Source: Vibrio sp. VB16
GTDB taxonomy: Bacteria; Pseudomonadota; Gammaproteobacteria; Enterobacterales; Vibrionaceae
NCBI RefSeq assembly: GCF_015594925.2
Contig: NZ_CP087590.1
Location: forward strand, 3,410,001-3,474,000
DNA: 64,000 nucleotides
Direction of reading: 5' to 3'
This document shows positions 44,201 to 52,180 of this stretch, one piece after another. The first letter of the stretch is position 1. Each line of letters opens with the position of its first letter. A program made the translations under genes and the position numbers. The notes beneath the pieces are model-generated. The model did no database searches and was not told the origin of the DNA. It saw only the letters and a program-made list of their open reading frames with translations.

Positions 44201-44229
44201 AGAGTAGCAAGCCTTTAATTCGCTGCTCT
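44201..44229 (+). terminator. Weak hairpin after the MalY-type gene
   Basis: AGAGTAGC (44201-44208) pairs with GCTGCTCT (44222-44229) with one wobble and a 13-nt loop, followed by ATTTCTAATT. A weak terminator at best. Confidence 0.35.
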
Positions 44230-44276
44230 ATTTCTAATTCACACTATTCTTATTTTGCCCACGAGAAGTCACAACA

Positions 44277-45179
44277 ATGAATACGATAAAGTTTGGCCTT
44301 GATATTGGCGGTACAAAAATTGAATTGCGAGCATACGATCACAATAATGATGAGTTACTGAAAATGCGGGTGGAAACACCTAGTAATTACACTGACTTTG
44401 TAAACACCGTTGTCAGCCTTATTACTCAAGCAGAGAAAAACCTCGCGGCAACAGCAAGTATAGGTATTGGTTTGCCTGGGGCCATTTGTCCTAATACACA
44501 CACAATTAAGAATGCCAATTGCTTATTTTTAAATGGGCATGACTTACAAGAAGATTTGCGCCTCGCTTTAAATCGTAAGATCTACATAGCAAACGACGCC
44601 AATTGTTTTGCATTATCGGAAGCAATTGATGGCGCAGCCGCTGGAAAACACGTTGTTTTTGGCGTAATTCTGGGGACAGGTTGTGGTGGTGGTTTTATTG
44701 TAAACCAACAATTACTTGTTGGGGCAAATGCGATATGTGGGGAATGGGGGCACAACCCATTGCCTTATTTTAGCCACGAAAAAGACGGCATAAATCAGGC
44801 TTGTCACTGCGGCCGACAAAATTGTATTGAAAGGTTCATCTCCGGAACGGGGTTTGAGATGCAATACTTACAGCGTTTTTCTGAATACAAATCTGCACCA
44901 GAAATATTTGAAGCACTTCAACGTGGCGATCAAAAAGCGAAGCTGGCTTACTATCAACTGATCGACCAAATTGCTCGAAGTTTTGCCTATGTCGTCAATA
45001 TTATTGACCCAAATGTGATAGTCATCGGCGGTGGAATGTCTAATGTTGCCTCTTTATATTCCGATGTACAGAAACAGATGAAACAATATGTATTTAGCCC
45101 TGACAGCGACACCCCCATTGTTCAGGCAAAATTTGGTGATAGCAGTGGTGTTCGCGGAGCAGCATGGTTGCCATGCTAA
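44277..45179 (+). CDS. ROK-family sugar kinase, Mak fructokinase-like
   Basis: 300 residues with the ROK signature: phosphate-binding GLDIGGTKIELRAYD at about 7-21, the catalytic Asp in ANDANCFALSEA (about 105-116), GTGCGGG, and the zinc-binding CHCGRQNCIE at about 181-190. It follows E. coli Mak (fructokinase) more closely than NagK: KNANCLFLNG, GEWGHNPLPY and a GDSSGVRGAAWLP C-terminus are shared with Mak. It phosphorylates a hexose, perhaps fructose or mannose. With the LacI-type regulator it hints that the module's substrate contains a sugar. Closes the lacI-nhaC-malY module. Confidence 0.85.
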   Translation: MNTIKFGLDIGGTKIELRAYDHNNDELLKMRVETPSNYTDFVNTVVSLITQAEKNLAATASIGIGLPGAICPNTHTIKNANCLFLNGHDLQEDLRLALNRKIYIANDANCFALSEAIDGAAAGKHVVFGVILGTGCGGGFIVNQQLLVGANAICGEWGHNPLPYFSHEKDGINQACHCGRQNCIERFISGTGFEMQYLQRFSEYKSAPEIFEALQRGDQKAKLAYYQLIDQIARSFAYVVNIIDPNVIVIGGGMSNVASLYSDVQKQMKQYVFSPDSDTPIVQAKFGDSSGVRGAAWLPC

Positions 45180-45226
45180 TTAGAGTGTCTGCCGTTCACG
45201 AATATAGTAGCAAAGAATAATGCTGA

Positions 45227-45260
45227 TATAGCCCAAACACTTCTACTCACTTGGGCTATA
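45227..45260. terminator. Hairpin between convergent kinase and zntR genes
   Basis: TATAGCCCAA (45227-45236) pairs with TTGGGCTATA (45251-45260), a perfect 10-bp stem with a 14-nt loop. No clear T-run on either side; a barrier between converging transcripts. Confidence 0.5.
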
Positions 45261-45310
45261 GCGCCTTCTAGGCTGAGTACCGGTTCTCCATAACAGGTTA
45301 TCTTTCACCA

Positions 45311-45709
45311 TTACTTCAGCGCCTCCAAAATAGAGCAATGGCTTGCGTTGTCATTACTGTGTCCGCAACAAGCATCGTTAATTTTCTTCAGAGCATTTCG
45401 AATTTTAGTCAACTCCTGAATTTTCTCATCAATAAGGAGTAGTTTTGTTGACGTAATGCCTTTTACTTCCGCGCAGCTATGTTGTGTGGCTTCAAGGCGA
45501 ATCTCTAACAACTCTCTAATCTCATCGAGACTTAATCCAAGTCGCTTAGAATTTAAAATGAATTGGACTTGCTCAAGGCTATTTTCAGAATAAATACGAT
45601 AGCCAGAATCACTGCGCCCGACGGGTTGAATAAGGCCGTTTTTTTCATAGAATCGAAGCGTATCGGTCGTCACGCCACCTTTTTTTGCCAGTTCTCCAAT
45701 CAAGTACAT
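45311..45709 (-). CDS. zntR: Zn(II)-responsive MerR-type regulator ZntR
   Basis: 132 residues: an N-terminal MerR winged helix (MYLIGELAKKGGVTTDTLRFYEKNG), a dimerisation helix and a metal-binding C-terminus. The four zinc-site cysteines correspond to E. coli ZntR: C79 (HSCAEVKG), C114-C115 (DACCGH) and C125 (HCSILEAL), with intervening His residues. ZntR activates the zinc-exporting P-type ATPase gene zntA by untwisting its promoter. No zntA or other exporter is in the window, so the target is unlinked. It is divergent from purH. Confidence 0.9.
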   Translation of the reverse strand: MYLIGELAKKGGVTTDTLRFYEKNGLIQPVGRSDSGYRIYSENSLEQVQFILNSKRLGLSLDEIRELLEIRLEATQHSCAEVKGITSTKLLLIDEKIQELTKIRNALKKINDACCGHSNDNASHCSILEALK

Positions 45710-45765
45710 ATTTATTCCTTATCTTTTTTGTCTAAAAAATAGGCTAATTTTAATTATTTATGTGA

Positions 45766-45781
45766 AGCCAATCGATTGCGC
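45766..45781 (+). promoter_or_regulatory. Candidate PurR box and -10 upstream of purH
   Basis: The 16-mer centred on CG at 45773-45774 (GCCAATCGATTGCG core) matches 11 of 16 positions of the PurR consensus ACGCAAACGTTTGCGT. A -10-like TAGAAT lies downstream at 45805-45810. purHD is a PurR target in E. coli, so the position supports the call; the sequence match alone is moderate. Confidence 0.45.
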
Positions 45782-45927
45782 GAGCATTTCAGGTGCAAAT
45801 TGGGTAGAATACGCGCCATCATTTTTAACAAATTTATACCCGCCCGCTTACTTGTTAAAACGTAGCGTCTGGCAATAAACGTATCTCTTATACAATTATT
45901 TCTGTGAATTCAAGGAAAATGGAAGCA

Positions 45928-47520
45928 ATGAATAACGCCCGCCCAATCCGTCGCGCTCTTATCAGCGTATCAGACAAAACTGGTATTGTTGAGTTCGCTC
46001 AGGCTCTTTCTGACCGAGGTATCGATATTTTATCTACTGGTGGTACTGCTCGCCTGCTTGCAGAACAAGGCATCTCTGTTACTGAAGTTTCTGACTATAC
46101 AGGCTTTCCTGAGATGATGGATGGTCGTGTGAAGACTCTGCATCCTAAAGTTCATGGCGGTGTACTTGGTCGTCGTGGTCAAGATGATGCGGTTATGGCA
46201 CTGCACGGTATCGACCCTATTGATATGGTTGTCGTTAACCTGTACCCATTTGCAGAAACCGTTGCGAAAGACGGTTGCACATTGGCTGATGCCGTCGAAA
46301 ATATTGACATCGGTGGCCCTACGATGGTTCGCAGTGCCGCGAAAAATCATAAGGACGTGGCTATTGTAGTTAACGCTTCTGACTACTCCCGCGTCATCGC
46401 TGAAATGGATACAAATGAGAAATCACTTACATTAGAAACTCGTTTTGATCTTGCTATCGCTGCCTTTGAACATACCGCCGCCTACGACGGCATGATTGCC
46501 AATTATTTTGGCACTATGGTCCCTTCTTATGGTGACAATAAAGAAGGTGACGAAGCGTCTAGCTTCCCTCGCACGTTTAACCAGCAGTTCAAGAAGAAGC
46601 AAGATATGCGTTACGGTGAAAACAGCCACCAAGCAGCAGCTTTCTATGTTGAAGAGAACCCTGAAGAAGCCTCAGTTTCAACGGCTCGTCAAATTCAAGG
46701 TAAAGCCCTTTCATACAACAACATTGCGGATACCGATGCCGCTTTAGAGTGCGTTAAAGAGTTTTCTGAACCCGCTTGCGTTATCGTTAAGCACGCAAAC
46801 CCATGTGGTGTCGCTCTTGGCAAAGATATACTTGAAGCCTATAACCGTGCATATCAAACCGATCCTACGTCGGCTTTTGGCGGCATTATCGCCTTCAACC
46901 AAGAGTTGGATGCAGCGACCGCACAAGCGATTGTTGAACGTCAGTTTGTTGAGGTTATCATTGCACCAAGTATATCGACTGAAGCGATTGAAATAGTCGC
47001 AGCGAAGAAAAACCTTCGTCTACTTGAGTGTGGTGAATGGACAACAAAAACGACGGGCTTCGATGTTAAACGAGTGAATGGGGGCCTACTTGTTCAAGAC
47101 CGCGATCAGGGTATGGTAACGCACGATGATCTAACCGTTGTATCTAAACGCCAACCAACAAAAGAAGAACTCAAAGACGCGCTTTTCTGCTGGAAAGTAG
47201 CAAAATATGTGAAATCTAATGCTATTGTCTATGCGAAAGGCGATATGACCATTGGTGTTGGTGCCGGTCAAATGAGCCGCGTATACTCGGCCAAAATTGC
47301 AGGTATTAAAGCCGCAGATGAAGGACTAGAAGTACCTGGTAGCGTAATGGCATCTGACGCTTTCTTCCCGTTCCGCGATGGCATAGACGCCGCAGCAGAA
47401 GCAGGAATAAAATGTGTTATTCAGCCGGGTGGGTCTATGCGCGACAATGAAGTTATTGAAGCCGCTGATGAACACGGCATGGCGATGATCTTCACTGGCA
47501 TGCGTCACTTCCGCCATTAA
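45928..47520 (+). CDS. purH: Bifunctional AICAR formyltransferase / IMP cyclohydrolase
   Basis: Catalyses the last two steps of IMP synthesis. From ATG 45928 it has 530 residues (E. coli 529): an N-terminal MGS-like IMP cyclohydrolase domain (about 1-200, with STGGTARLL and DGRVKTLHPKVHGG) and a C-terminal AICAR transformylase domain with the KHANPCG motif and SDAFFPFRDG near the end. ATGs at 45919 and the GTG at 45904 are in frame, but the MNNARPIRRALISVSDK opening is the usual Vibrio N-terminus. A possible PurR box lies upstream. A terminator separates it from purD. Confidence 0.96.
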   Translation: MNNARPIRRALISVSDKTGIVEFAQALSDRGIDILSTGGTARLLAEQGISVTEVSDYTGFPEMMDGRVKTLHPKVHGGVLGRRGQDDAVMALHGIDPIDMVVVNLYPFAETVAKDGCTLADAVENIDIGGPTMVRSAAKNHKDVAIVVNASDYSRVIAEMDTNEKSLTLETRFDLAIAAFEHTAAYDGMIANYFGTMVPSYGDNKEGDEASSFPRTFNQQFKKKQDMRYGENSHQAAAFYVEENPEEASVSTARQIQGKALSYNNIADTDAALECVKEFSEPACVIVKHANPCGVALGKDILEAYNRAYQTDPTSAFGGIIAFNQELDAATAQAIVERQFVEVIIAPSISTEAIEIVAAKKNLRLLECGEWTTKTTGFDVKRVNGGLLVQDRDQGMVTHDDLTVVSKRQPTKEELKDALFCWKVAKYVKSNAIVYAKGDMTIGVGAGQMSRVYSAKIAGIKAADEGLEVPGSVMASDAFFPFRDGIDAAAEAGIKCVIQPGGSMRDNEVIEAADEHGMAMIFTGMRHFRH

Positions 47521-47575
47521 TTAAACCGCCTAGGTTCGATTTTCTGTCCTAGGCAGTAGATTTGAAGTTTTTGAT

Positions 47576-47599
47576 TCCCTTTTTTAAAGGGAGTTTTTT
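47576..47599 (+). terminator. Terminator between purH and purD
   Basis: TCCCTTT (47576-47582) pairs with AAAGGGA (47586-47592) around a TTT loop and is followed by G and six T. Another stem, GCCTAGG (47528-47534) with CCTAGGC (47548-47554), lies just upstream. Read-through or a separate promoter must supply purD. Confidence 0.75.
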
Positions 47600-47613
47600 A
47601 AGCATTAGAGCAA

Positions 47614-47698
47614 GTCAGTGAAGCTAATCCAAGAAAAAAGCGCGCAGTTTACGTCAGTAAATGAGCACTTTTGACACAGAAGTAGCATCACTGACGTA
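47614..47698 (+). promoter_or_regulatory. Structured purD leader with alternative pairings
   Basis: TACGTCAGT (47650-47658) pairs perfectly with ACTGACGTA (47690-47698), just before the AAGGA of purD. The overlapping TCACTGAC (47688-47695) can instead pair with GTCAGTGA (47614-47621). The two helices exclude each other. This could be an attenuation or riboswitch-like element. Confidence 0.45.
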
Positions 47699-47717
47699 GC
47701 TATAAGGATTGAAAAAA

Positions 47718-49007
47718 ATGGATGTATTGATCATAGGTGCAGGCGGTCGTGAGCATGCACTTGGCTGGAAAGCCGCGCAAAACCCAGACGTTGAAACCGT
47801 TTATGTTGCACCGGGTAATGCGGGCACGGCCCTCGAGCCAAAGCTATCTAATATTGCTATCGATGTGGAAGATATTGATGCCTTGGTCGCTTTTGCAAAA
47901 GAAAAAGCCATCGAACTAACGATTGTAGGCCCAGAAGTACCGTTAGTACTTGGTGTTGTTGACGCATTCCGCGAAGCAAACCTACCTATATTTGGACCAA
48001 CAAAAGCCGCCGCACAACTAGAAGGTTCAAAGGCATTCACTAAAGACTTTTTGGCTCGCCACGGCATTCCGACAGGTTGGTACGCGAACTTTACCGAGAT
48101 TACACCTGCAATCGAATATGTTCGTGAGAAAGGTGCACCAATCGTTATTAAAGCCGATGGTTTAGCCGCTGGTAAAGGTGTCATCGTCGCAATGACACAG
48201 CAAGAAGCCGAAGATGCTATCAGAGACATGCTTGCGGGTAATGCATTTGGAGACGCCGGTAGCCGAGTCGTTATCGAAGAGTTTCTTGAAGGCGAAGAAG
48301 CAAGCTTTATAGTTATGGTTGATGGTAAGAGTGTCTTGCCAATGGCCACCAGCCAGGATCATAAACGCGTTGGTGACAAAGATACGGGTCCAAATACTGG
48401 TGGTATGGGGGCTTACTCACCAGCACCCGTGGTAACACCAGAGATACATGCTCGGATTCTGGAAGAAGTGATCTATCCAACCGTTCGCGGTATGGATGCA
48501 GAGGGTTACCCTTATACTGGTTTTCTTTATGCTGGTTTGATGATTGATGCTGATGGTACACCTAAAGTCATCGAATATAATTGTCGATTTGGTGATCCGG
48601 AAACACAACCAATCATGATGCGCATGGAATCTGATCTTGTCGACTTATGTTTAGACGCGCTTGATGAGAACCTTGAAAATGCTGAATCACATTGGGATCC
48701 ACGCGCCTCAATTGGTGTCGTACTCGCTGCTGGTGGTTACCCTGCTGATTACGCAAAAGGTGACGTTATCTCAGGGCTTCCTACTGAGGAAGTAGAGGGT
48801 GAGAAAGCGTTTCATGCTGGTACTAGTTATAGAAACGGCGATGTTGTCACTAATGGTGGTCGGGTACTTTGTGCAACAGCACTTGGAAACACCGTATCAG
48901 AAGCTCAGCAGCGCGCCTATAAGCTTACAAAGCGCATTAGTTGGAATGGCATGTTCCATCGCAATGATATCGGTTACAGAGCGATAGAGAGAGAAAACAA
49001 GAAATAA
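47718..49007 (+). CDS. purD: Phosphoribosylamine-glycine ligase
   Basis: A 429-residue ATP-grasp ligase (same size as in E. coli) that joins phosphoribosylamine and glycine to form GAR, the second step of purine synthesis. Landmarks are IIGAGGREHALGWK at the N-terminus, the ATP-binding KADGLAAGKGV at about 145-155, EEFLEGEEASF, and the metal-binding EYNCRFGDPETQP at about 283-295. ATG 47718 with AAGGA upstream is preferred over an in-frame TTG at 47709 that overlaps that ribosome-binding site. Confidence 0.96.
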   Translation: MDVLIIGAGGREHALGWKAAQNPDVETVYVAPGNAGTALEPKLSNIAIDVEDIDALVAFAKEKAIELTIVGPEVPLVLGVVDAFREANLPIFGPTKAAAQLEGSKAFTKDFLARHGIPTGWYANFTEITPAIEYVREKGAPIVIKADGLAAGKGVIVAMTQQEAEDAIRDMLAGNAFGDAGSRVVIEEFLEGEEASFIVMVDGKSVLPMATSQDHKRVGDKDTGPNTGGMGAYSPAPVVTPEIHARILEEVIYPTVRGMDAEGYPYTGFLYAGLMIDADGTPKVIEYNCRFGDPETQPIMMRMESDLVDLCLDALDENLENAESHWDPRASIGVVLAAGGYPADYAKGDVISGLPTEEVEGEKAFHAGTSYRNGDVVTNGGRVLCATALGNTVSEAQQRAYKLTKRISWNGMFHRNDIGYRAIERENKK

Positions 49008-49028
49008 CCTTTCTCGATGTTCTGACAT

Positions 49029-49055
49029 GAAAAAGGCGCTCAATGCGCCTTTTTC
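49029..49055. terminator. Bidirectional terminator between purD and the DUF1481 gene
   Basis: GAAAAAGGCGC (49029-49039) and GCGCCTTTTTC (49045-49055) form an 11-bp stem with a 5-nt loop. The A-run in one arm and T-run in the other let it work for both converging genes. Confidence 0.92.
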
Positions 49056-49120
49056 AATTGTGTCGCAGGACTTGAATTCGTCATCTAGTCGAACTCAACC
49101 CCTATCCAGCTTCACTATAC

Positions 49121-49819
49121 TCATTCATCTTCTATAAAAACGGGTCTTTCTACACAATCAAAACTTTCATCTTCTAGCATCAATAAATTTTTAACGACCA
49201 ATTTACCCGGCGAAGTGGCACTAACAAACGCGGCATAACTGTCTAGACTCGCAAGGCGATTTATAACAAAGGTTGGCAATGTCTGATTAAATTCTATCTT
49301 TTCGAATGTTTCGGCATCACAGCTATAAAACACCTTCCCATTCCAATATCCTTGCGTCAAGCTAGAACCGTTCTTATCCTGCTGTTCAGTGACGGTCTTA
49401 ATAGATTCGGCTTCATTCAAAAACATTTGAATCTGCTGTGTTGTCAAAGGAAGCACCTTACCATCAAGCCGATATTGCTGGTAAACCGCCTCTCCATTAT
49501 TGTCAAAACGTAGTTGAATTCGATACGGAACGAGCTCATATGACTCTTGTCGTTGCATTCCTTCTCTGACAATTTCTCTTACGACACTCTTTCTCCAACG
49601 ATAGTCTGACTTATACCAGCCATAATCACCTGAAGCGACATAATCGGAAGCTGAATAAGGAAGATCTAATCGCTCTGTATACCAATAAAAACTCGTTGCA
49701 TCACCAGCAGATTGACCACCAGTCATCGTATTGAATATTTCAGTATTGCTTGTCGTTGGGCTAGATGAGCAGCCCAAAAGAAATGAGGATAAGAGAAGAG
49801 GTATAAAATACTTTTTCAT
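49121..49819 (-). CDS. DUF1481 lipoprotein (YjaH family)
   Basis: 232 residues from ATG 49819, with a lipoprotein signal (MKKYFIPLLLSSFLLGC, lipidated Cys at 17) and a Ser/Thr-rich linker. The rest is a soluble domain with YWYTERLDLPYSASDY and two later cysteines. It lies directly downstream of hupA, as yjaH does in E. coli, which supports the DUF1481 family call. Function unknown; predicted to be anchored to the periplasmic face of a membrane. A 9-bp hairpin sits between hupA and this gene, so it may be expressed by partial read-through. Confidence 0.85.
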   Translation of the reverse strand: MKKYFIPLLLSSFLLGCSSSPTTSNTEIFNTMTGGQSAGDATSFYWYTERLDLPYSASDYVASGDYGWYKSDYRWRKSVVREIVREGMQRQESYELVPYRIQLRFDNNGEAVYQQYRLDGKVLPLTTQQIQMFLNEAESIKTVTEQQDKNGSSLTQGYWNGKVFYSCDAETFEKIEFNQTLPTFVINRLASLDSYAAFVSATSPGKLVVKNLLMLEDESFDCVERPVFIEDE

Positions 49820-49828
49820 AAAGAGTAT

Positions 49829-49853
49829 GACACCGAGCACTTGTCTCGGTGTC
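49829..49853 (-). terminator. Hairpin between hupA and the DUF1481 gene
   Basis: GACACCGAG (49829-49837) pairs with CTCGGTGTC (49845-49853) around 7 nt in the 41-bp gap. On the minus strand only ATACTCTTT follows, so termination is likely incomplete; it may mainly stabilise the abundant hupA message. Confidence 0.6.
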
Positions 49854-49860
49854 AATTATA

Positions 49861-50133
49861 TTACTTCACTGATTCTTTCAGTGCTTTACCTGCTACAAAT
49901 GCAGGTACATTAGCTGCAGAAATTTGAATCTCTTCGCCAGTCTTTGGATTACGACCAGTACGAGCTGCACGGTGATTTACTTTGAATGTACCAAAACCAA
50001 TTAGTTGAACTTGGTCACCCTCTTTTAGTGTATCAGAAACACTACTTAGAGTTGCTTCAAGTGCAGATTTTGCTTGAGCTTTAGATAGATCCGCTTTTTC
50101 AGCGATAAAGTCGATTAATTGGGTCTTGTTCAT
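49861..50133 (-). CDS. hupA: DNA-binding protein HU-alpha
   Basis: 90 residues, the exact length of HU. It has the N-terminal MNKTQLIDFIAEKADLSKAQAK helices, the GFGTFKVNHRAARTGRNP beta-arm with the DNA-intercalating Pro region, and a C-terminal KALKESVK helix. The AAGGGAAA ribosome-binding site fixes the start at 50133; longer frames upstream are not supported. HU is a major nucleoid protein that bends and constrains DNA. Neighbours yjaG, DUF1481 and purD follow the E. coli order, which distinguishes hupA from hupB. Confidence 0.96.
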   Translation of the reverse strand: MNKTQLIDFIAEKADLSKAQAKSALEATLSSVSDTLKEGDQVQLIGFGTFKVNHRAARTGRNPKTGEEIQISAANVPAFVAGKALKESVK

Positions 50134-50402
50134 TAGGTTTCCCTTCTTATGTGTTATCGAATCCGAACCACTGTAATGCATAAAGGCCCCGTCTGGCAAA
50201 GGTTTGTCTGGGAAGTTACCTTAAAAAGACGTAAGTTTAGGTTGAATATGAGTAATATCTCACAATTTGATACAGTTTTCTGTGCCGTAATTATTGCTTA
50301 TCATGCCGTAACACGAGTAAATACAGTATCTAAGCGCTATATATCTCACTTAAATATTTTTAATTTATTGATACTTTACACAGGAATGGTCTTAAAAAAT
50401 TC

Positions 50403-51452
50403 ATGTTTCTATTAACTTTATATATAACCGTAGCCATCGGTGTTTCATTTGTTTGTTCAGTACTTGAAGCTATTTTGCTCAGCATTACACCAAGCTACTT
50501 AGCTCAATTAAGACAAAAAAAACATCCCTCGGCTCCAAAACTAAGTCAACTCAAAGGAAATATTGACCGTCCTTTAGCGTCGATACTGACTCTTAATACC
50601 ATTGCCCATACGATTGGAGCGGCTGGTGCAGGTGCGCAAGCAGCATCGGTATTTGGTAGCCAGTGGTTAGGTTTGTTCTCTGCTGTTTTAACATTGGGGA
50701 TACTATTGCTTTCAGAAATAGTTCCAAAGACCATAGGTGCAACCTATTGGAGACAATTAGCTCCAGTCGCTGCAAACCTGCTTGGTTGGATGGTGTGGGC
50801 GTTAACCCCATTTGTTTGGCTTTCAGAGCAGATAACCAAGCGCTTGGCACGTGGGCATACCCCTCCAAAACTGCGCGACGAAATTTCTGCGATGGCGATG
50901 CTTGCCAAAGAGAGTGGCGAGTTCAATGAAGGTGAATCTAAGATACTACACAATCTGCTTACGTTACCTGATGTCCCTATTACACAAATCATGACACCAA
51001 GGCCCGTCGTCTTTAGAGTAGAAGCCGAACTCACCATTAACGAGTTTATAGAGCAACATAAGGATATTCCTTTTTCTCGGCCATTAATATACAGCCAACA
51101 AAAAGACAACATTTTAGGATTTGTGCATCGATTAGAGCTGTTCAAGATGCAGCAATTAGGCAGCGGTGAACAGCAATTGGGTGCGGTGATGCGACCTATT
51201 AATGTTCTGCTTAACAACACCGTGTTACCTAAAGCGTTTGACCATATGATGAGCAATCGACTTCAATTAATTTTGGTTGTAGATGAATATGGCACCATTC
51301 AAGGCATTGTTACCCTTGAAGACATGTTTGAATATCTGATAGGCGAAGAAATTGTCGATGAAGCTGATAAAACAACCGACATGCAAGAGTTGGCCTATCA
51401 AAGATGGGAAACGTGGAAAAAATTGCATGATGTAAAAGATAGTAGCGATTAA
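50403..51452 (+). CDS. CNNM (DUF21) transmembrane protein with CBS pair
   Basis: 349 residues: a DUF21/CNNM membrane domain (about 1-175, three to four helices, with SVLEAILLS and SEIVPKTIGA) followed by a CBS pair (about 190-315, PITQIMTPRPVV ... ILVVDEYGTIQGIVTLEDMFEYLIGEEI). This is the HlyC/CorC-related family; DUF21-CBS proteins such as MpfA take part in Mg2+ or Co2+ export. The usual C-terminal CorC_HlyC domain is absent, leaving only a 35-residue tail. Inserted between hupA and yjaG compared with E. coli. A hairpin follows. Confidence 0.85.
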   Translation: MFLLTLYITVAIGVSFVCSVLEAILLSITPSYLAQLRQKKHPSAPKLSQLKGNIDRPLASILTLNTIAHTIGAAGAGAQAASVFGSQWLGLFSAVLTLGILLLSEIVPKTIGATYWRQLAPVAANLLGWMVWALTPFVWLSEQITKRLARGHTPPKLRDEISAMAMLAKESGEFNEGESKILHNLLTLPDVPITQIMTPRPVVFRVEAELTINEFIEQHKDIPFSRPLIYSQQKDNILGFVHRLELFKMQQLGSGEQQLGAVMRPINVLLNNTVLPKAFDHMMSNRLQLILVVDEYGTIQGIVTLEDMFEYLIGEEIVDEADKTTDMQELAYQRWETWKKLHDVKDSSD

Positions 51453-51470
51453 AGTACTCTCTTCTTAAAG

Positions 51471-51516
51471 CTTGAAGCGAACGTTGTTCTTTTGAACAGA
51501 CTGAATTCGCTTCAAG
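51471..51516. terminator. Long hairpin between converging CNNM and yjaG genes
   Basis: CTTGAAGCGAA (51471-51481) pairs with TTCGCTTCAAG (51506-51516). Inside, TGTTC (51485-51489) pairs with GAACA (51494-51498) around TTTT. Flanking T-runs are weak, but the stem is strong and sits exactly between the two stops. Confidence 0.7.
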
Positions 51517-51523
51517 ATTCAAA

Positions 51524-52111
51524 TTAGGCTGAAATACCTAAGTTACTCACGCCTTCATCTTTGATTTCTTGGCGTAGGCCTTTGATCAGATCGATATCTC
51601 GCCTCACTGCATCCTTAAGAGGTTTATATATTGCCCATTGAACATCCCATTCAGTACAAACCGCTTCGTTTTCTTTTTGATTTTCATTGGTGATCTCATC
51701 ACCGCCTTGAGCTTCTTCTAGCTGCGCAACCGTCATCACTGACAACTCACTCACCGACAGCATGTTCTCAAACAAATAGTCTCTATCAAGTAGACCATGA
51801 ATCAGTGTTGATAAACCTTTACACGCATCGATTGCTGGGTAGACACCATAGAAATCAAAATCTTCGGATGAAGGGATCAACTCTTCCAATTTTTCTAACT
51901 GGCGTTCGAAATTTATTTTTGCACTTTTTACTGTCATTAACTCCCAGATGCTATCTAGGATATCTCGATATATACGCGATTCTGCAAATTCTGTATTCTC
52001 ACAAAAAACAACATAGTTCGGGTACATACGCTCACACAAACAAGCCATAAAGGTTATTTGTTGCCAAGGTTCAAACTTCTCAAGTCGTACTTGCAGTGGA
52101 TTCTGTAACAT
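51524..52111 (-). CDS. DUF416 protein (YjaG family)
   Basis: 195 residues matching the YjaG/DUF416 family: WQQITFMACLCERMYPNYVVFCENTEF near the N-terminus and YPAIDACKGLSTLIHGLLD in the middle. Probably an all-helical cytoplasmic protein. Function unknown. Position next to hupA and hemE is as in E. coli, apart from inserted genes. An acidic, poorly ordered stretch (about 130-150) precedes the C-terminal helix. Confidence 0.9.
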   Translation of the reverse strand: MLQNPLQVRLEKFEPWQQITFMACLCERMYPNYVVFCENTEFAESRIYRDILDSIWELMTVKSAKINFERQLEKLEELIPSSEDFDFYGVYPAIDACKGLSTLIHGLLDRDYLFENMLSVSELSVMTVAQLEEAQGGDEITNENQKENEAVCTEWDVQWAIYKPLKDAVRRDIDLIKGLRQEIKDEGVSNLGISA

Positions 52112-52180
52112 AACAGCTCTATGGTTTATAAATAATCAGCGGCAGTGTACTTGATAAAGTAAAGGGAAAAAAGAAAGCAG

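Noticed and set aside
44277..45179. NagK (N-acetylglucosamine kinase)
   Set aside because: Segments around the active site and C-terminus match Mak-type fructokinase better, and no amino-sugar genes are nearby.
45311..45709. CueR or CadR instead of ZntR
   Set aside because: The cysteine layout C79, C114-C115 and C125 follows ZntR, and the CueR two-cysteine loop is not seen.
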